DNA of 64,000 bases, taken from contig NZ_CP060828.1 of the NCBI RefSeq assembly GCF_014489635.1, forward strand, positions 8,420,001 to 8,484,000. The letters run 5' to 3'. The notes below the pieces were generated by a model. The model did no database searches. It was not told the DNA's origin and saw only the letters and a program-made list of their open reading frames with translations. Each line of letters starts with the position of its first letter. The first letter of the stretch is position 1. The DNA comes from Streptomyces roseirectus. GTDB taxonomy: Bacteria; Actinomycetota; Actinomycetes; Streptomycetales; Streptomycetaceae. The position numbers and the translations under genes are program-made. Positions 33,659-41,906 of the stretch are shown here, piece by piece.

Positions 33659-35236
33659 GGCGGGGGCGGTGTCCGGGGCGGTGGCTTCGGGGTCGGTCGT
33701 TTCGGGGTTCTTGGGGGCGGCCGTCGACGGGCTCTCGGGGGTGGCCACCCGGGGGCTTTCCGGCGTGGTCGTCGGTCCAACGTCCTTCGCCCGCGCGGTT
33801 GTTCGCCGCTCCAGGCCCAGCCGTAGCCCCTCCGGCATCAGCGTCAGCCGTTCCGTCACCCGCAGTTCGTAGCCCGGGTCCGGGGTCAACTCGTAGCGGC
33901 GCAGCAGGAGTCCGAGGACGAGGGTGGCCTCGTGGAGGGCGAACTGGCGGCCGATGCAGGCGCGCGCGCCCGTGCCCCAGGGCTTGAACGCGTGCGCGGG
34001 GCGGGCGCGGACGGCCGCCGTGTCGAAGCGGTCGGGGTCGAACCGCTCGGCGTCGGGGCCCCACGCCTCGGGGTCGCGGTGCAGCATCGCCGTCAGGACG
34101 AGCGCCCAGGCGCCGCGCCGCATCGGGTGCTCCCCGGCGAGCACGGTGTCCTCCTTGGCCTCGCGGGCGAACGCGGGCGCGGTCGGCCACAGGCGCAGGG
34201 TCTCGTCCAGCACCCGGCGCAGGTACCGGAGCTTGGCGACCTGCTCGTACCCCGGCACCTCGGTGTCGCCCCACACCCGGTCCACCTCCGCGCGGGCGCG
34301 GGCGGCGATCTCGGGGTGCAGGGAGAGGTAGTGCAGGGCGAAGGAGAGCGCCCCGGACGTCGTCTCGTGCCCCGCGATCAGGAACGTGATCACCTGCCGG
34401 CGCACGTTCTCGGCGGACAGCCGCTCGCCCGTCTCGGGGTGGGCCGTCTCCAGCATCCGGTCGAGCAGGTCACCGTCCCCGCCGCCGCTCGCCCGGCGCT
34501 CGCGGACGAGGCCGTCGACCGTGTCGTTGAGGAACGCGATGTCGGCCTCGTTGCGCCGGGCCGCGCTCTTGAACAGGAAGGGGAACGGCAGGCCGTTGAG
34601 GCGCTGGGCGTAGCTGAGGGCGCCGACCATCGCGGTGACGAAGGGGTGCGGGCGGGACCGCTCGAAGGAGCCGAAGTCGTGGCCGAAACCGGTGCGGGAG
34701 ATCGTCTCCAGGGTCAGTTTCGTCATGTCCCCGGGGACGTCCACGCGCTCGCCCGACGCCGCCGCCCGGTCCCAGTGACCGGTGAGCCGCGCCGCCACGT
34801 CCAGCATCATCGGGTGGTAGGCGGCCATCGCGTCCCGGCTGAACCCGGGGGCCAGCACGTCGTGGGCGAGCTGCCAGTTGGGCTCGTGGTTGTGCGCCGT
34901 GAACAGGGCGTCCCCGGCGACCGGGCGGAGGTTGGCGATGCCGAGCCCGACGTGCTTGGCGAACCTCGACTCGTCCGAGAGGTCGGCGGTGTAGCGGGCG
35001 CCGCCGACGAAGACGAACTCCTTGCCGAACGCCTTGCGGCGGAAGATCGCGCCGAGTTCGCCGCCGATGCGCAGGGAATCCTGGAGGGGGGTCTTGCGGT
35101 TGACGTTGCGGACGTCGCCGAGCAGGGGCAGCCGGCCCTTCGGGTGCGGTATGCGGTGCAGTTCGGGCCAGCCGTCCTTGGCGTCGCGGAAGCCCTTGGG
35201 CAGGCCGCTGCCGGTGCCTGTCGTCGTCCCCGCCAT
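33620..35236 (-). CDS. Stand-alone CYP102-type cytochrome P450 (CYP102B-like)
   Basis: 538 residues. The I-helix is [11 protein letters not shown], the K-helix EXXR is [10 protein letters not shown] (ETLR), and the haem loop is [20 protein letters not shown] with the ligand Cys. Residues 10-460 align by eye with the BM3-like haem domain at 44131, but the reductase is absent; instead a Thr/Pro/Glu-rich tail of about 65 residues ends in GCPVHRPAD. It needs an external ferredoxin or flavodoxin reductase. ATG 35236 has AGGGAGA upstream; the frame is open to 35314 without a site. Divergent from a TetR gene, which probably regulates it. Confidence 0.9.
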   Translation of the reverse strand: MAGTTTGTGSGLPKGFRDAKDGWPELHRIPHPKGRLPLLGDVRNVNRKTPLQDSLRIGGELGAIFRRKAFGKEFVFVGGARYTADLSDESRFAKHVGLGIANLRPVAGDALFTAHNHEPNWQLAHDVLAPGFSRDAMAAYHPMMLDVAARLTGHWDRAAASGERVDVPGDMTKLTLETISRTGFGHDFGSFERSRPHPFVTAMVGALSYAQRLNGLPFPFLFKSAARRNEADIAFLNDTVDGLVRERRASGGGDGDLLDRMLETAHPETGERLSAENVRRQVITFLIAGHETTSGALSFALHYLSLHPEIAARARAEVDRVWGDTEVPGYEQVAKLRYLRRVLDETLRLWPTAPAFAREAKEDTVLAGEHPMRRGAWALVLTAMLHRDPEAWGPDAERFDPDRFDTAAVRARPAHAFKPWGTGARACIGRQFALHEATLVLGLLLRRYELTPDPGYELRVTERLTLMPEGLRLGLERRTTARAKDVGPTTTPESPRVATPESPSTAAPKNPETTDPEATAPDTAPASAPGCPVHRPAD

Positions 35237-35282
35237 GACGTGATCTCCCTTGATCCTGCGGCGCGTTGAGCGTGGTGTAGGT

Positions 35283-35323
35283 GGTGTTGTACGCGGTGTT
35301 GTACGTGGATTCAATAACGCGTT
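35283..35323. promoter_or_regulatory. Direct repeats and AACGCGTT palindrome between P450 and TetR genes
   Basis: GGTGTTGTACG occurs at 35283-35293 and 35295-35305 (12-bp period), with a weaker copy before it, followed by the perfect palindrome AACGCGTT (35316-35323). Both lie in the 132-bp divergent gap. Likely operator elements for the TetR protein, by position only. Confidence 0.4.
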
Positions 35324-35368
35324 TCAGTCTGATCCGCTTGTTGAACCGGCGTCAAGTAAGGTGCGGGC

Positions 35369-35971
35369 ATGAACGGTCAGGGGGAGCGCGTCCGGCGCCG
35401 GCTCAGTACGGGGGAGCGGCGCGAGCAGTTGCTGTCGGTCGGCGCGTGCCTGTTCTCCGAGAGCCCCTACGACGAGGTGCGGATCGAGCGCGTCGCCGAG
35501 ATCGCCGGGGTCTCGCGGGGGCTGCTCTACCACTACTTCCCGACGAAACGGGACTTCTTCGCGGCGGTCGTCGAGCGGGAGAGCGAGCGGATGCTGCGGC
35601 TGACGGCGGCGGTGCCGGGGGTGCCGGTGCGCGAGCAACTGTCCGCCGGGCTCGACGTGTTCCTCGGGTACGTCGAGCAGCACGCCCACGGGTTCCGGGC
35701 GTTCCACCGCGCCGACGCCTCCGGCGACCAGGCCGTGCGCCGCGTCTACCAGCGGGCGCTGGCCGCGCAGGAGCGGCAGATCCTCGCCGCGCTCGCCGCC
35801 GACCCCGAGTTCGGTCCGCTCTTCGGCGAACGCCCGGAGGTGCGGCTCGCGGTGCGGGGGTGGCTGGCGTTCATGACGTCCGTGTCGCTGGAGTGGCTGC
35901 GCGGGGGTGAGTTGTCGCGGGGGCAGGTGCGGGAGTTGTGCGCGCGGGCGTTGCTGGGGGTGCTGGCGTGA
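35369..35971 (+). CDS. TetR-family regulator beside the stand-alone P450
   Basis: 200 residues. HTH at about 15-60: RREQLLSVGACLFSESPYDEV then RIERVAEIAGVSRGLLYHYFPTKRDFFAAV, a standard TetR DNA-binding domain. The ligand-binding part includes LFGERPEVRLAVRGWLAFMTSV. Its promoter region is shared with the P450 gene, so it most likely represses that gene. The ligand is unknown, possibly a fatty acid given the CYP102 target. Confidence 0.9.
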   Translation: MNGQGERVRRRLSTGERREQLLSVGACLFSESPYDEVRIERVAEIAGVSRGLLYHYFPTKRDFFAAVVERESERMLRLTAAVPGVPVREQLSAGLDVFLGYVEQHAHGFRAFHRADASGDQAVRRVYQRALAAQERQILAALAADPEFGPLFGERPEVRLAVRGWLAFMTSVSLEWLRGGELSRGQVRELCARALLGVLA

Positions 35972-36032
35972 GGTTCGCCTTCGGGCGGGGGTGTGCGGGG
36001 GTGGGATCGCGGGGTTGGTGTGGGGGGCGTGG

Positions 36033-36061
36033 TTGGCGTGGGCCTCGATCTTCGGTAGGTT
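36033..36061 (+). promoter_or_regulatory. Promoter of the DUF2470 gene
   Basis: TTGGCG (36033-36038) and TAGGTT (36056-36061) are spaced by 17 bp. The iron box begins at the end of the -10, where repressor binding would block transcription. Confidence 0.5.
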
Positions 36062-36078
36062 AGGTGAGGCTTACCTAA
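36060..36078. promoter_or_regulatory. Iron box (DmdR/IdeR operator)
   Basis: TTAGGTGAGGCTTACCTAA is a 19-bp near-perfect inverted repeat matching the actinobacterial iron-box consensus TTAGGTTAGGCTAACCTAA at most positions. It overlaps the -10 region on one side and the AAGGAGG ribosome-binding site on the other. Confidence 0.85.
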
Positions 36079-36090
36079 GGAGGTCTTCGG

Positions 36091-36810
36091 ATGGGTGACA
36101 GTCAGAGCTGGGCGGCCACGCCTTCCGCGGCGCGGCGCGCCCGGTCGATCCTCGCGACCGCGTGGTCGTGCGGGGTCACCGCGGACGGTGGACGCGAGGA
36201 GTTCGTCGGCGCCCACACCGTCACCGACGACGGCCGGGTCCTGCTGTGCGTGCCCGAGGACAGCGCCCTCGTCACCGCCGCGATCTGCGCGCCGCGCGGC
36301 GAGCCGTCCGCCGTGCTGGAGTTCGCCGACGTCGCACCCGTACCCGTCCGGGGCCGGATCCGCGCCCGCCTCTGGCTGGCCGGCTGGTTCGCCCCCGAGG
36401 ACGGCGCCCTCGGCTTCCACGCCACGCGCATCGTACTCAAACAGCCGACCGGCGCGGTCGTCGTGGACCGCGACGAGTTCGCCACCGCCGCGCCCGACCC
36501 CCTCGCCACCGCCGAGGCCCAACTCCTCACCCACCTCGCCGACTCCCACCCCGACGCGGTCGAACGCCTCACGCGTCTCGTCGGCCGCGACAGCCTCCAC
36601 GGCGCCGTCCGCGTCCAGCCCCTCGCCGTCGACCGGCACGGGCTGACCCTGCGCATCGAGCGCGCGCGTACGCACGGGGACGTGCGGCTGGCGTTCCACG
36701 CTCCCGCCGACGACGTCTCCCAACTCACCGAGCGGATGCACGCGTTGCTGACGCAGGCGAGCGGGGTGTCGTGCCCGCGGGCGTTGCAGCGGCAGCGCGA
36801 GGAGGGGTGA
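36091..36810 (+). CDS. DUF2470 (HugZ-like) protein under iron control
   Basis: 239 residues with an N-terminal split-barrel region (about 12-120, flavin/haem-binding type) and a C-terminal DUF2470 domain (about 150-230, HLADSHPDAVERLTRLVG and RALQRQRE). Related two-domain proteins (HugZ/HutZ) degrade haem to release iron. The iron box and AAGGAGG lie just before the ATG, so expression should rise when iron is scarce. No catalytic residue could be confirmed by eye. Confidence 0.82.
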   Translation: MGDSQSWAATPSAARRARSILATAWSCGVTADGGREEFVGAHTVTDDGRVLLCVPEDSALVTAAICAPRGEPSAVLEFADVAPVPVRGRIRARLWLAGWFAPEDGALGFHATRIVLKQPTGAVVVDRDEFATAAPDPLATAEAQLLTHLADSHPDAVERLTRLVGRDSLHGAVRVQPLAVDRHGLTLRIERARTHGDVRLAFHAPADDVSQLTERMHALLTQASGVSCPRALQRQREEG

Positions 36811-36848
36811 GGTCTTTTCCTGGGGAGCAGGGCGTCCGAGCGGCCCGG

Positions 36849-38138
36849 TCACAGGGGCAGGGCGCAGACCGCCATCGGTGAGGTGAACGGTTCGCCGGTC
36901 CGGGTCAGGGTGCCGCTCGCCTCGTCGATCCGGAAGACGGTGACCGTGCCGGAGCGCTGGTTCGAGGCGAACAGCAGCCGGCCGTCCGGCGCGATCGCGA
37001 CGTGGCGGGGGAAGTCGCCGCCCACCGGGACCGTCCCCAGCAGCCGCAGCCTCGCGCCGTCCGCCTCCACGCCGTACCTGGCCAGCGTGTTGTCACCCCG
37101 GTTCGCGAGGTACGCGTACGCCCCGTCCGGGGTCACCGCCAACTGGGACGGGTAGGTGGGGCGCCGCTTCGACCCCGTCGGCAGCGGCTCGCCGATCGTC
37201 AGCCGGCCCGACGCCGCGTCGTACGCGCACACCGTGACCGTGTCGTCCAGTTCGTTCGCCAGGTACGCGTACCGGCCGCCGGGGTGGAACACGAGATGCC
37301 GGGGGCCCGCCCCCGCACGGGACCGCGCCCGCGCGACCTCCGTGAGCGTGCCCGCGTTGTCGTCCAGGCGGTAGCTGTAGACCGTGTCGGTGCCCAGGTC
37401 CACCGCGAGCACGTGCCGGCCGTCCGGCGCGGTCACGATCTGGTGCGCGTGCGGGCCCTCCTGGCCGGGGCCGGGTGCGGGGGAGGCGTGGGTCACCGAC
37501 TCGGTGCGGCCGCCCAACGCGCCGTCGCTCCCGATCGGGTGCACGGTCACGCTGCCCGAGCCGTACTCCGCGCTCAGCAGCCAGCGTCCGCCGGGGTGCA
37601 CCGAGAGGTGACACGGATGCCGGCCTCCCGTCCGCCGGCTCCCCAGTACCCGTCCGTCCCTGATCCGCACGGCGGTCACCGCGCCGCGCTCCCGCTCGTT
37701 CACCGCGTACAGCGTCCGGCCGTCGGGGTGCGTCGCCAGGAACGAGGGGTCCTGGACGCCGGTGACCATGCCCGTCGACCTGATCCTCCCGGTGACCGGG
37801 TGGTACGCCGCGAGCCGGATGCCTGCCCCGCCGCCGTCGGGGGAGGTGTAGGTGCCGATGTAGAGGGGGCGGGGGGTGGTGGAGTCCGGCGCGGAGGAGT
37901 CGGGGACGGCGGTGTCAGGGGTGGTGGTGTCGGGAGCGCCGGGGCCACGACTGGCGGAGCCTTGGCCTGCGGGCGAGCCGCCGGGCGACGATCCGCCGAC
38001 GGACCCGGTCACCCCGGAAGAAACGCCCCCCGAAGCCCCTGCCCCGTTCCCCTCACCACCGGAACACCCCACGACCCCGGCCCCGACAACAGCCCCCATC
38101 GACCCCGCGAACCGCCGCCGACTCCACTCGCCACCCAT
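36849..38138 (-). CDS. Tat-exported lactonase-family lipoprotein (seven-bladed propeller)
   Basis: 429 residues from ATG 38136-38138, chosen because GAGG lies nine bases upstream and the next residues form a signal: SRRRFAG, a hydrophobic core, then GVVGC as lipobox. A Gly/Ser/Asp/Thr-rich linker follows, then a 6-phosphogluconolactonase-like propeller with repeats such as THPDGRTLYAVNE, SVHPGGRWLLSAEYGSG, HLVFHPGGRYAYLANELDDTV and IAPDGRLLFASNQRSGTV. Surface-anchored; substrate unknown (lactone or muconolactone-like). Confidence 0.85.
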   Translation of the reverse strand: MGGEWSRRRFAGSMGAVVGAGVVGCSGGEGNGAGASGGVSSGVTGSVGGSSPGGSPAGQGSASRGPGAPDTTTPDTAVPDSSAPDSTTPRPLYIGTYTSPDGGGAGIRLAAYHPVTGRIRSTGMVTGVQDPSFLATHPDGRTLYAVNERERGAVTAVRIRDGRVLGSRRTGGRHPCHLSVHPGGRWLLSAEYGSGSVTVHPIGSDGALGGRTESVTHASPAPGPGQEGPHAHQIVTAPDGRHVLAVDLGTDTVYSYRLDDNAGTLTEVARARSRAGAGPRHLVFHPGGRYAYLANELDDTVTVCAYDAASGRLTIGEPLPTGSKRRPTYPSQLAVTPDGAYAYLANRGDNTLARYGVEADGARLRLLGTVPVGGDFPRHVAIAPDGRLLFASNQRSGTVTVFRIDEASGTLTRTGEPFTSPMAVCALPL

Positions 38139-38238
38139 GCCCCGCACCTCACATCCTCGCCACACCTGCCGCCTGCCACCATGACCCGCCGGAGGGCTCG
38201 GACGCAAAACGAGAGCGACGAACGGAACGTCGGCTTGC

Positions 38239-38302
38239 TGGGGGCCGGGGCGGGGGCTGGAGCCAGGGACGGGACCGGGGCCGGGGCTGGGGCTGGGGCG
38301 CC
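38239..38302 (+). repeat. G-rich low-complexity tract
   Basis: Repeated GGGGCC/GGGGCT units in the 190-bp gap between the lactonase start and the small 100-residue gene, both minus strand. It has several runs of four or more G and could form a quadruplex on the plus strand. No promoter boxes are clear in this gap. Confidence 0.6.
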
Positions 38303-38328
38303 GGGGACGTCGGCGGCACCCGGCCTGT

Positions 38329-38631
38329 TCAGTGGAGTTCGGTCTCCCAAGCCTCGAAAGGGGGCTCGACCCGGTAGGTCTGGTCGCAGTGGGCGCGGAT
38401 CCACTGGGCGGCCCGGTACTCGGCGTCTCCCGCGTTCAGCACCATCCCGTTCTCGTCGACCTGAAGCACGTTGCAGTAGATCGCGAAGACCTGTTCCAGG
38501 GTGGAGCCGAACTGGAAGAGAGCCGGCCGGTAGTCGATCCCGTCGAGCAGATCGAGATCGATGGTTCCGTTCGCCAGGTAGAAGGCGAAGAACCGGAGCG
38601 AAGCGCGCACGTCGACAGGCAGATGTTCCAC
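38329..38631 (-). CDS. Conserved-looking small protein of unknown function
   Basis: 100 residues, acidic and hydrophobic with no membrane segment: begins with VDVRASLRFFAFYLANGTIDLD and ends EPPFEAWETEL. Codon use matches its neighbours and the frame has strong third-position GC, so it looks like a real gene. The start is ATG 38631 (EHLPVD). I cannot assign a domain with confidence. Confidence 0.65.
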   Translation of the reverse strand: MEHLPVDVRASLRFFAFYLANGTIDLDLLDGIDYRPALFQFGSTLEQVFAIYCNVLQVDENGMVLNAGDAEYRAAQWIRAHCDQTYRVEPPFEAWETELH

Positions 38632-38725
38632 CGGCCCATCATGCGGGGTGGCCCCTCCCGCTCCAACCGGCTTTTCTCTCCCGCCCCTCCCCTCCCTGCC
38701 CCGCCTCGCCCCTCCCCGCCCCGCC

Positions 38726-39745
38726 TCACCACTCCCCGTCCTCCACCGCCCTCCCCCTCTCGTCCTTGAGCTGCTTGACCTGCCCCTCGGATGGGGGCTT
38801 CCAGGTGTCGAGGTCGTCCCCGACCCAGTCGCCCACGGGCTTCACCGAGCTCAGGGGTGAGGTGGGCGGCAGGTCCTCGGCCTTCTCGTCGTAGTAGTCG
38901 AACCAGGGGAGCCCCGCCTCGGTGTACGCCGCGCGGTCGACCGGCGACGGCGGGGGAGCCTCGCCGGTGATGCGGTGCCAGTCCGGGGGAGTGACGAGGT
39001 GGACGAAGAGGCGGCCGGCGGGGGTGGGGGCCCAGTCCGAGAGGGGGCGGTCGTCGCGGTAGACCTCCTGACGCATGGTGCCGCCGACACCGAGCCCGAG
39101 GGCGGCACCGGCACGGGGCGCGGCGGACATGGCGCGGACGGGCGCGGCGGCGGACTCCTCCGCGAGGAAGCCGGTGGCTCCGAAGCGGGGCGGCGTGTGG
39201 CGGCGCTGCGCCTCGTGCCACACCCGGAGTTTGTCGTCCGTGAGCGCGAAGGACTGGAGCTGGACGCCGCCCCAGGTCTCCTCACCGGTGACCTGCCCCT
39301 CGACCGTCGCCCCGAGCCCGAGCGGCACCGCGACGAACTGCCGGACGGTGCCCTTGCCGGAGTTGATGCCGTCGAGCCAGGGCTGGCGGGGCAGGACGAC
39401 GTAGTTCTGCGGATCCCGGGACAGTCGCTCGCTCCACGGCTTGCCCGACACCGCGCACACCTTCCCCACCCCGACCTGGAGCGCGGCCGGTTCCCGTGTC
39501 CCCGTGAAGTTCAGCCACATCGCCTCGCGGAGGTACATCGGCAGCATCACCCCGCCCCGCGCGAGCCACTGCGCGGGCGCCGTGTCCGGATAGTCGGCGA
39601 TCGGCCGCACCGGGAAGTCCCCGAGCCCCGGGGGCAGCGGATGCGTCCCCGTCTCCGGCAGTCGCAGCGTCCGCATGAACCGCACCGCCACCCCGCCCGG
39701 CAACCGCACCGTGTCCCCGTCGATCCGCACCGTCGTCTCCGCCAT
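38726..39745 (-). CDS. Conserved hypothetical protein, about 339 residues
   Basis: Starts at ATG 39745 (AETTVRIDGDTVRLPGG) with GGGAG nine bases upstream; the frame is open to 39904 but the extra stretch is unlike protein. Conserved-looking blocks include MLPMYLREAMWLNF, QNYVVLPRQPWLDGINSGKG and VRQFVAVPLGLGATVEGQVTGEETWGG. No signal peptide or clear membrane helix. I do not recognise a named domain. It is divergent from the esterase across a 240-bp C-rich gap in which I see no promoter or repeat. Confidence 0.75.
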   Translation of the reverse strand: MAETTVRIDGDTVRLPGGVAVRFMRTLRLPETGTHPLPPGLGDFPVRPIADYPDTAPAQWLARGGVMLPMYLREAMWLNFTGTREPAALQVGVGKVCAVSGKPWSERLSRDPQNYVVLPRQPWLDGINSGKGTVRQFVAVPLGLGATVEGQVTGEETWGGVQLQSFALTDDKLRVWHEAQRRHTPPRFGATGFLAEESAAAPVRAMSAAPRAGAALGLGVGGTMRQEVYRDDRPLSDWAPTPAGRLFVHLVTPPDWHRITGEAPPPSPVDRAAYTEAGLPWFDYYDEKAEDLPPTSPLSSVKPVGDWVGDDLDTWKPPSEGQVKQLKDERGRAVEDGEW

Positions 39746-39987
39746 GACCTCCGCTCCCTTCCCTGCCGCCGTCACCCTGCCCGGTACCGTCCCCGCTGCC
39801 CACTGAACGCCCGGCCCTCCCCACCCAGTTCCCCACCCCGCCCCGATCACCCGTTCGAACCAACCCGAATCCTTCCGCCCCAGCTCAGCCCCACCCTGAG
39901 GCAACCCCCCGCCTCCACAAGCCGGTTACCCCCACCCCACGACGGCGGCCCACCGGATGTCCCCCCACCCGCCCTCCACGCAACCCT

Positions 39988-41325
39988 GTGATCATGAACC
40001 GCGCCCTTCTGGCCACGACCCTCACCCTCCTCACCCTCGCAACGACGACCGCCGCCACGACCACCGCCGCAACGCCCCCCGCCCCCGACCCGCTCACCGC
40101 CGCCCTCACCCGCTCCGCCCACCCCCTCCGCACCACCGACCCCGGCGGCGACACCCGCGACCTCCGCCCCCTGGACCGGGCCGTCGGCGACGCCCGGATC
40201 GTCGGCCTCGGCGAGGCCACCCACGGCACGCACGACTTCTTCGCCCTGAAAGCCCGCGTCTTCCGCCACCTCGTCGAGACGAAAGGCTTCCGCACCTTCG
40301 CCCTGGAGGCCCCCTGGAGCACCGGCCGCCGCCTGGACGCCTACGTCGTGCACGGCGAGGGCGACCCCGAGCGGATCTTCCGCGAGGAGTTCCAGCGGGA
40401 CTACTTCTGGGCGGACAACACCGACTACCTGGCCCTGGTCAGGTGGATGCGCGCCTACAACATCCGCCACCCCCACGACCCCGTCCGCTTCCTCGGCGAC
40501 GACATCGCCTGGACCGGCCCGGAGATCTACGACGAGGTCGCGAGGTACGTGGCCGAGCACAGCCCCCACCTGAGCGGACGGCTCGCGCGCCTGTACCGGG
40601 ACCTGCGCCCGACCCGGCAGACGGGCGCGTACATCGAGGACTACCTCGCCACCCCGTACGCGACCCGCGCGGAACGCGCCCGGCGCACGACGGAAGCCCT
40701 CAAGCTGCTGAAACGGACCCCCGCCGGACCAGGCCACGACACGGCCGTCCAGAACGCGACGGCGATCGACCGCACGGCACGCCAGTACGCGTTCGCCTTC
40801 GAGAAAGGCACCGGGGAGATCGCCAAGAGCATGCGCTACCGGGACGACATGATGGCGGCGAACGTGGCGCGGTGGGCCGGCCGCACCGGCACCAAGGTGC
40901 TCCTGTCGGCGCACGACGCGCACATCGGATACGTCCCGGTCGACCCGGCGCACTACCCCAAGATGCAGGGCGCGTTCCTGAGGGACCGCCTCGGGGACGG
41001 CTACGTCAGCGTCGGCGTGACCTTCGGAAGCGGCGGGTTCATGGCCACCGGCCCCGACGGGGGCACGCCCAGGCCCCAGACGGTGGGCCCGCCCGCCCCC
41101 GGCAGCAACGAGGAGACCCTGGACCGCGTCCGCCACCGGAACTACCTGCTCGACCTGCGCACCACAGGCGCGCCCGCGCGAGGGTGGCTGCACACGGCCC
41201 GCCCGACGCGCAGCATCGGCACGGCCTACCCGGACGAGGGCCCCTCGGACATCGCCCTCGCGCGCGCGTACGACGTGCTGATCCACCTCCGCGAGGTGGC
41301 GCCGGCCGAGCTGCGCGCGCGGTGA
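39988..41325 (+). CDS. Secreted erythromycin-esterase-family protein
   Basis: About 445 residues (GTG 39988, or ATG 39994). Sec signal: short basic start, Leu/Thr-rich core, Ala-rich cleavage zone near residue 28. The EreA/EreB-type motifs are VGLGEATHGTHDFFALKARVF (active-site Glu and His), FALEAPWS, FLGDDI and LLSAHDAHIGYVP. Clinical members hydrolyse macrolide lactones; most environmental homologues, especially secreted ones, are uncharacterised, so a resistance role is not claimed. Convergent with the FBP gene with a 2-bp gap. Confidence 0.85.
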   Translation: MIMNRALLATTLTLLTLATTTAATTTAATPPAPDPLTAALTRSAHPLRTTDPGGDTRDLRPLDRAVGDARIVGLGEATHGTHDFFALKARVFRHLVETKGFRTFALEAPWSTGRRLDAYVVHGEGDPERIFREEFQRDYFWADNTDYLALVRWMRAYNIRHPHDPVRFLGDDIAWTGPEIYDEVARYVAEHSPHLSGRLARLYRDLRPTRQTGAYIEDYLATPYATRAERARRTTEALKLLKRTPAGPGHDTAVQNATAIDRTARQYAFAFEKGTGEIAKSMRYRDDMMAANVARWAGRTGTKVLLSAHDAHIGYVPVDPAHYPKMQGAFLRDRLGDGYVSVGVTFGSGGFMATGPDGGTPRPQTVGPPAPGSNEETLDRVRHRNYLLDLRTTGAPARGWLHTARPTRSIGTAYPDEGPSDIALARAYDVLIHLREVAPAELRAR

Positions 41326-41327
41326 CT

Positions 41328-41822
41328 TCAGACGGCGAGCTTGTCCAGGAACGCCGACAGCAGCCCCGTCGTCCGGTCGATCTGCTGCTCCACCGTCAGG
41401 CTCTCCTCGAACCGGCTGCCCGAGTCGGGGACCTTGCGGCCCCGGATGTAGAGCGAGCAGGCGAGGTCGGTGCACATGTAGACGCCGACCGAGTTGCCCT
41501 CCCGGCCCGCCGCGCCGGCCTTGCGCGCGGTCATGAGGGAGACCCCGCCGCCCCGGTGGGTCGTGAGGCACAGGGAGCACATGCTGCGGTGCAGGAAGCC
41601 CCGCTGGGACGACGGGAAGCGCAGCGTGACGCCGACGAGGCGGCCCGCGTGCTCGGTGACGAGATAGCTGCGGTCCGGTGCGCCGGGGTCGCGCCAGCCG
41701 AGGAAGTCGAGTTCGTCCCAGGGACGTTCGTCCAGGTCGCGCGGGATCGCGAGCCGCTTGGCCTCGCCCTTCGAACAGTTCACGAAGGAGCCGCGGATCT
41801 CGTGCTCGGACAACGCGCGCAT
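41328..41822 (-). CDS. FBP-domain protein (EF-G-binding, zinc treble clef)
   Basis: 164 residues. The zinc ligands are two Cys pairs, SMCSLCLTTH and VYMCTDLACSLYIRG, in the spacing of the FBP C-terminal domain of fusidic-acid-resistance-type EF-G-binding proteins. The N-terminus, LSEHEIRGSFVNCSKGEAKRL, is also typical. It would bind EF-G on stalled ribosomes. The divergent region to DUF3626 carries a perfect inverted repeat. Confidence 0.87.
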   Translation of the reverse strand: MRALSEHEIRGSFVNCSKGEAKRLAIPRDLDERPWDELDFLGWRDPGAPDRSYLVTEHAGRLVGVTLRFPSSQRGFLHRSMCSLCLTTHRGGGVSLMTARKAGAAGREGNSVGVYMCTDLACSLYIRGRKVPDSGSRFEESLTVEQQIDRTTGLLSAFLDKLAV

Positions 41823-41850
41823 GGATAACCTCCAGAGAGTCGGAATCTCA

Positions 41851-41869
41851 AACCTAGGAGTACTAGGTT
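41851..41869. promoter_or_regulatory. Perfect 7-bp-arm inverted repeat between FBP and DUF3626 genes
   Basis: AACCTAG-GAGTA-CTAGGTT lies 28 bp from the FBP start and 38 bp from the DUF3626 start, in an 84-bp divergent promoter. It is the most symmetric element there and is placed to control both genes. The binding protein is not encoded nearby. Confidence 0.6.
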
Positions 41870-41906
41870 CGAGGCTAGAGTAAGCAGCCGAGTTCAGGAG
41901 GAGCCA

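Noticed and set aside
39988..41325. Erythromycin esterase homologue as a macrolide-resistance gene
   Set aside because: The protein is secreted and the family is broad; sequence alone does not support macrolide hydrolysis.
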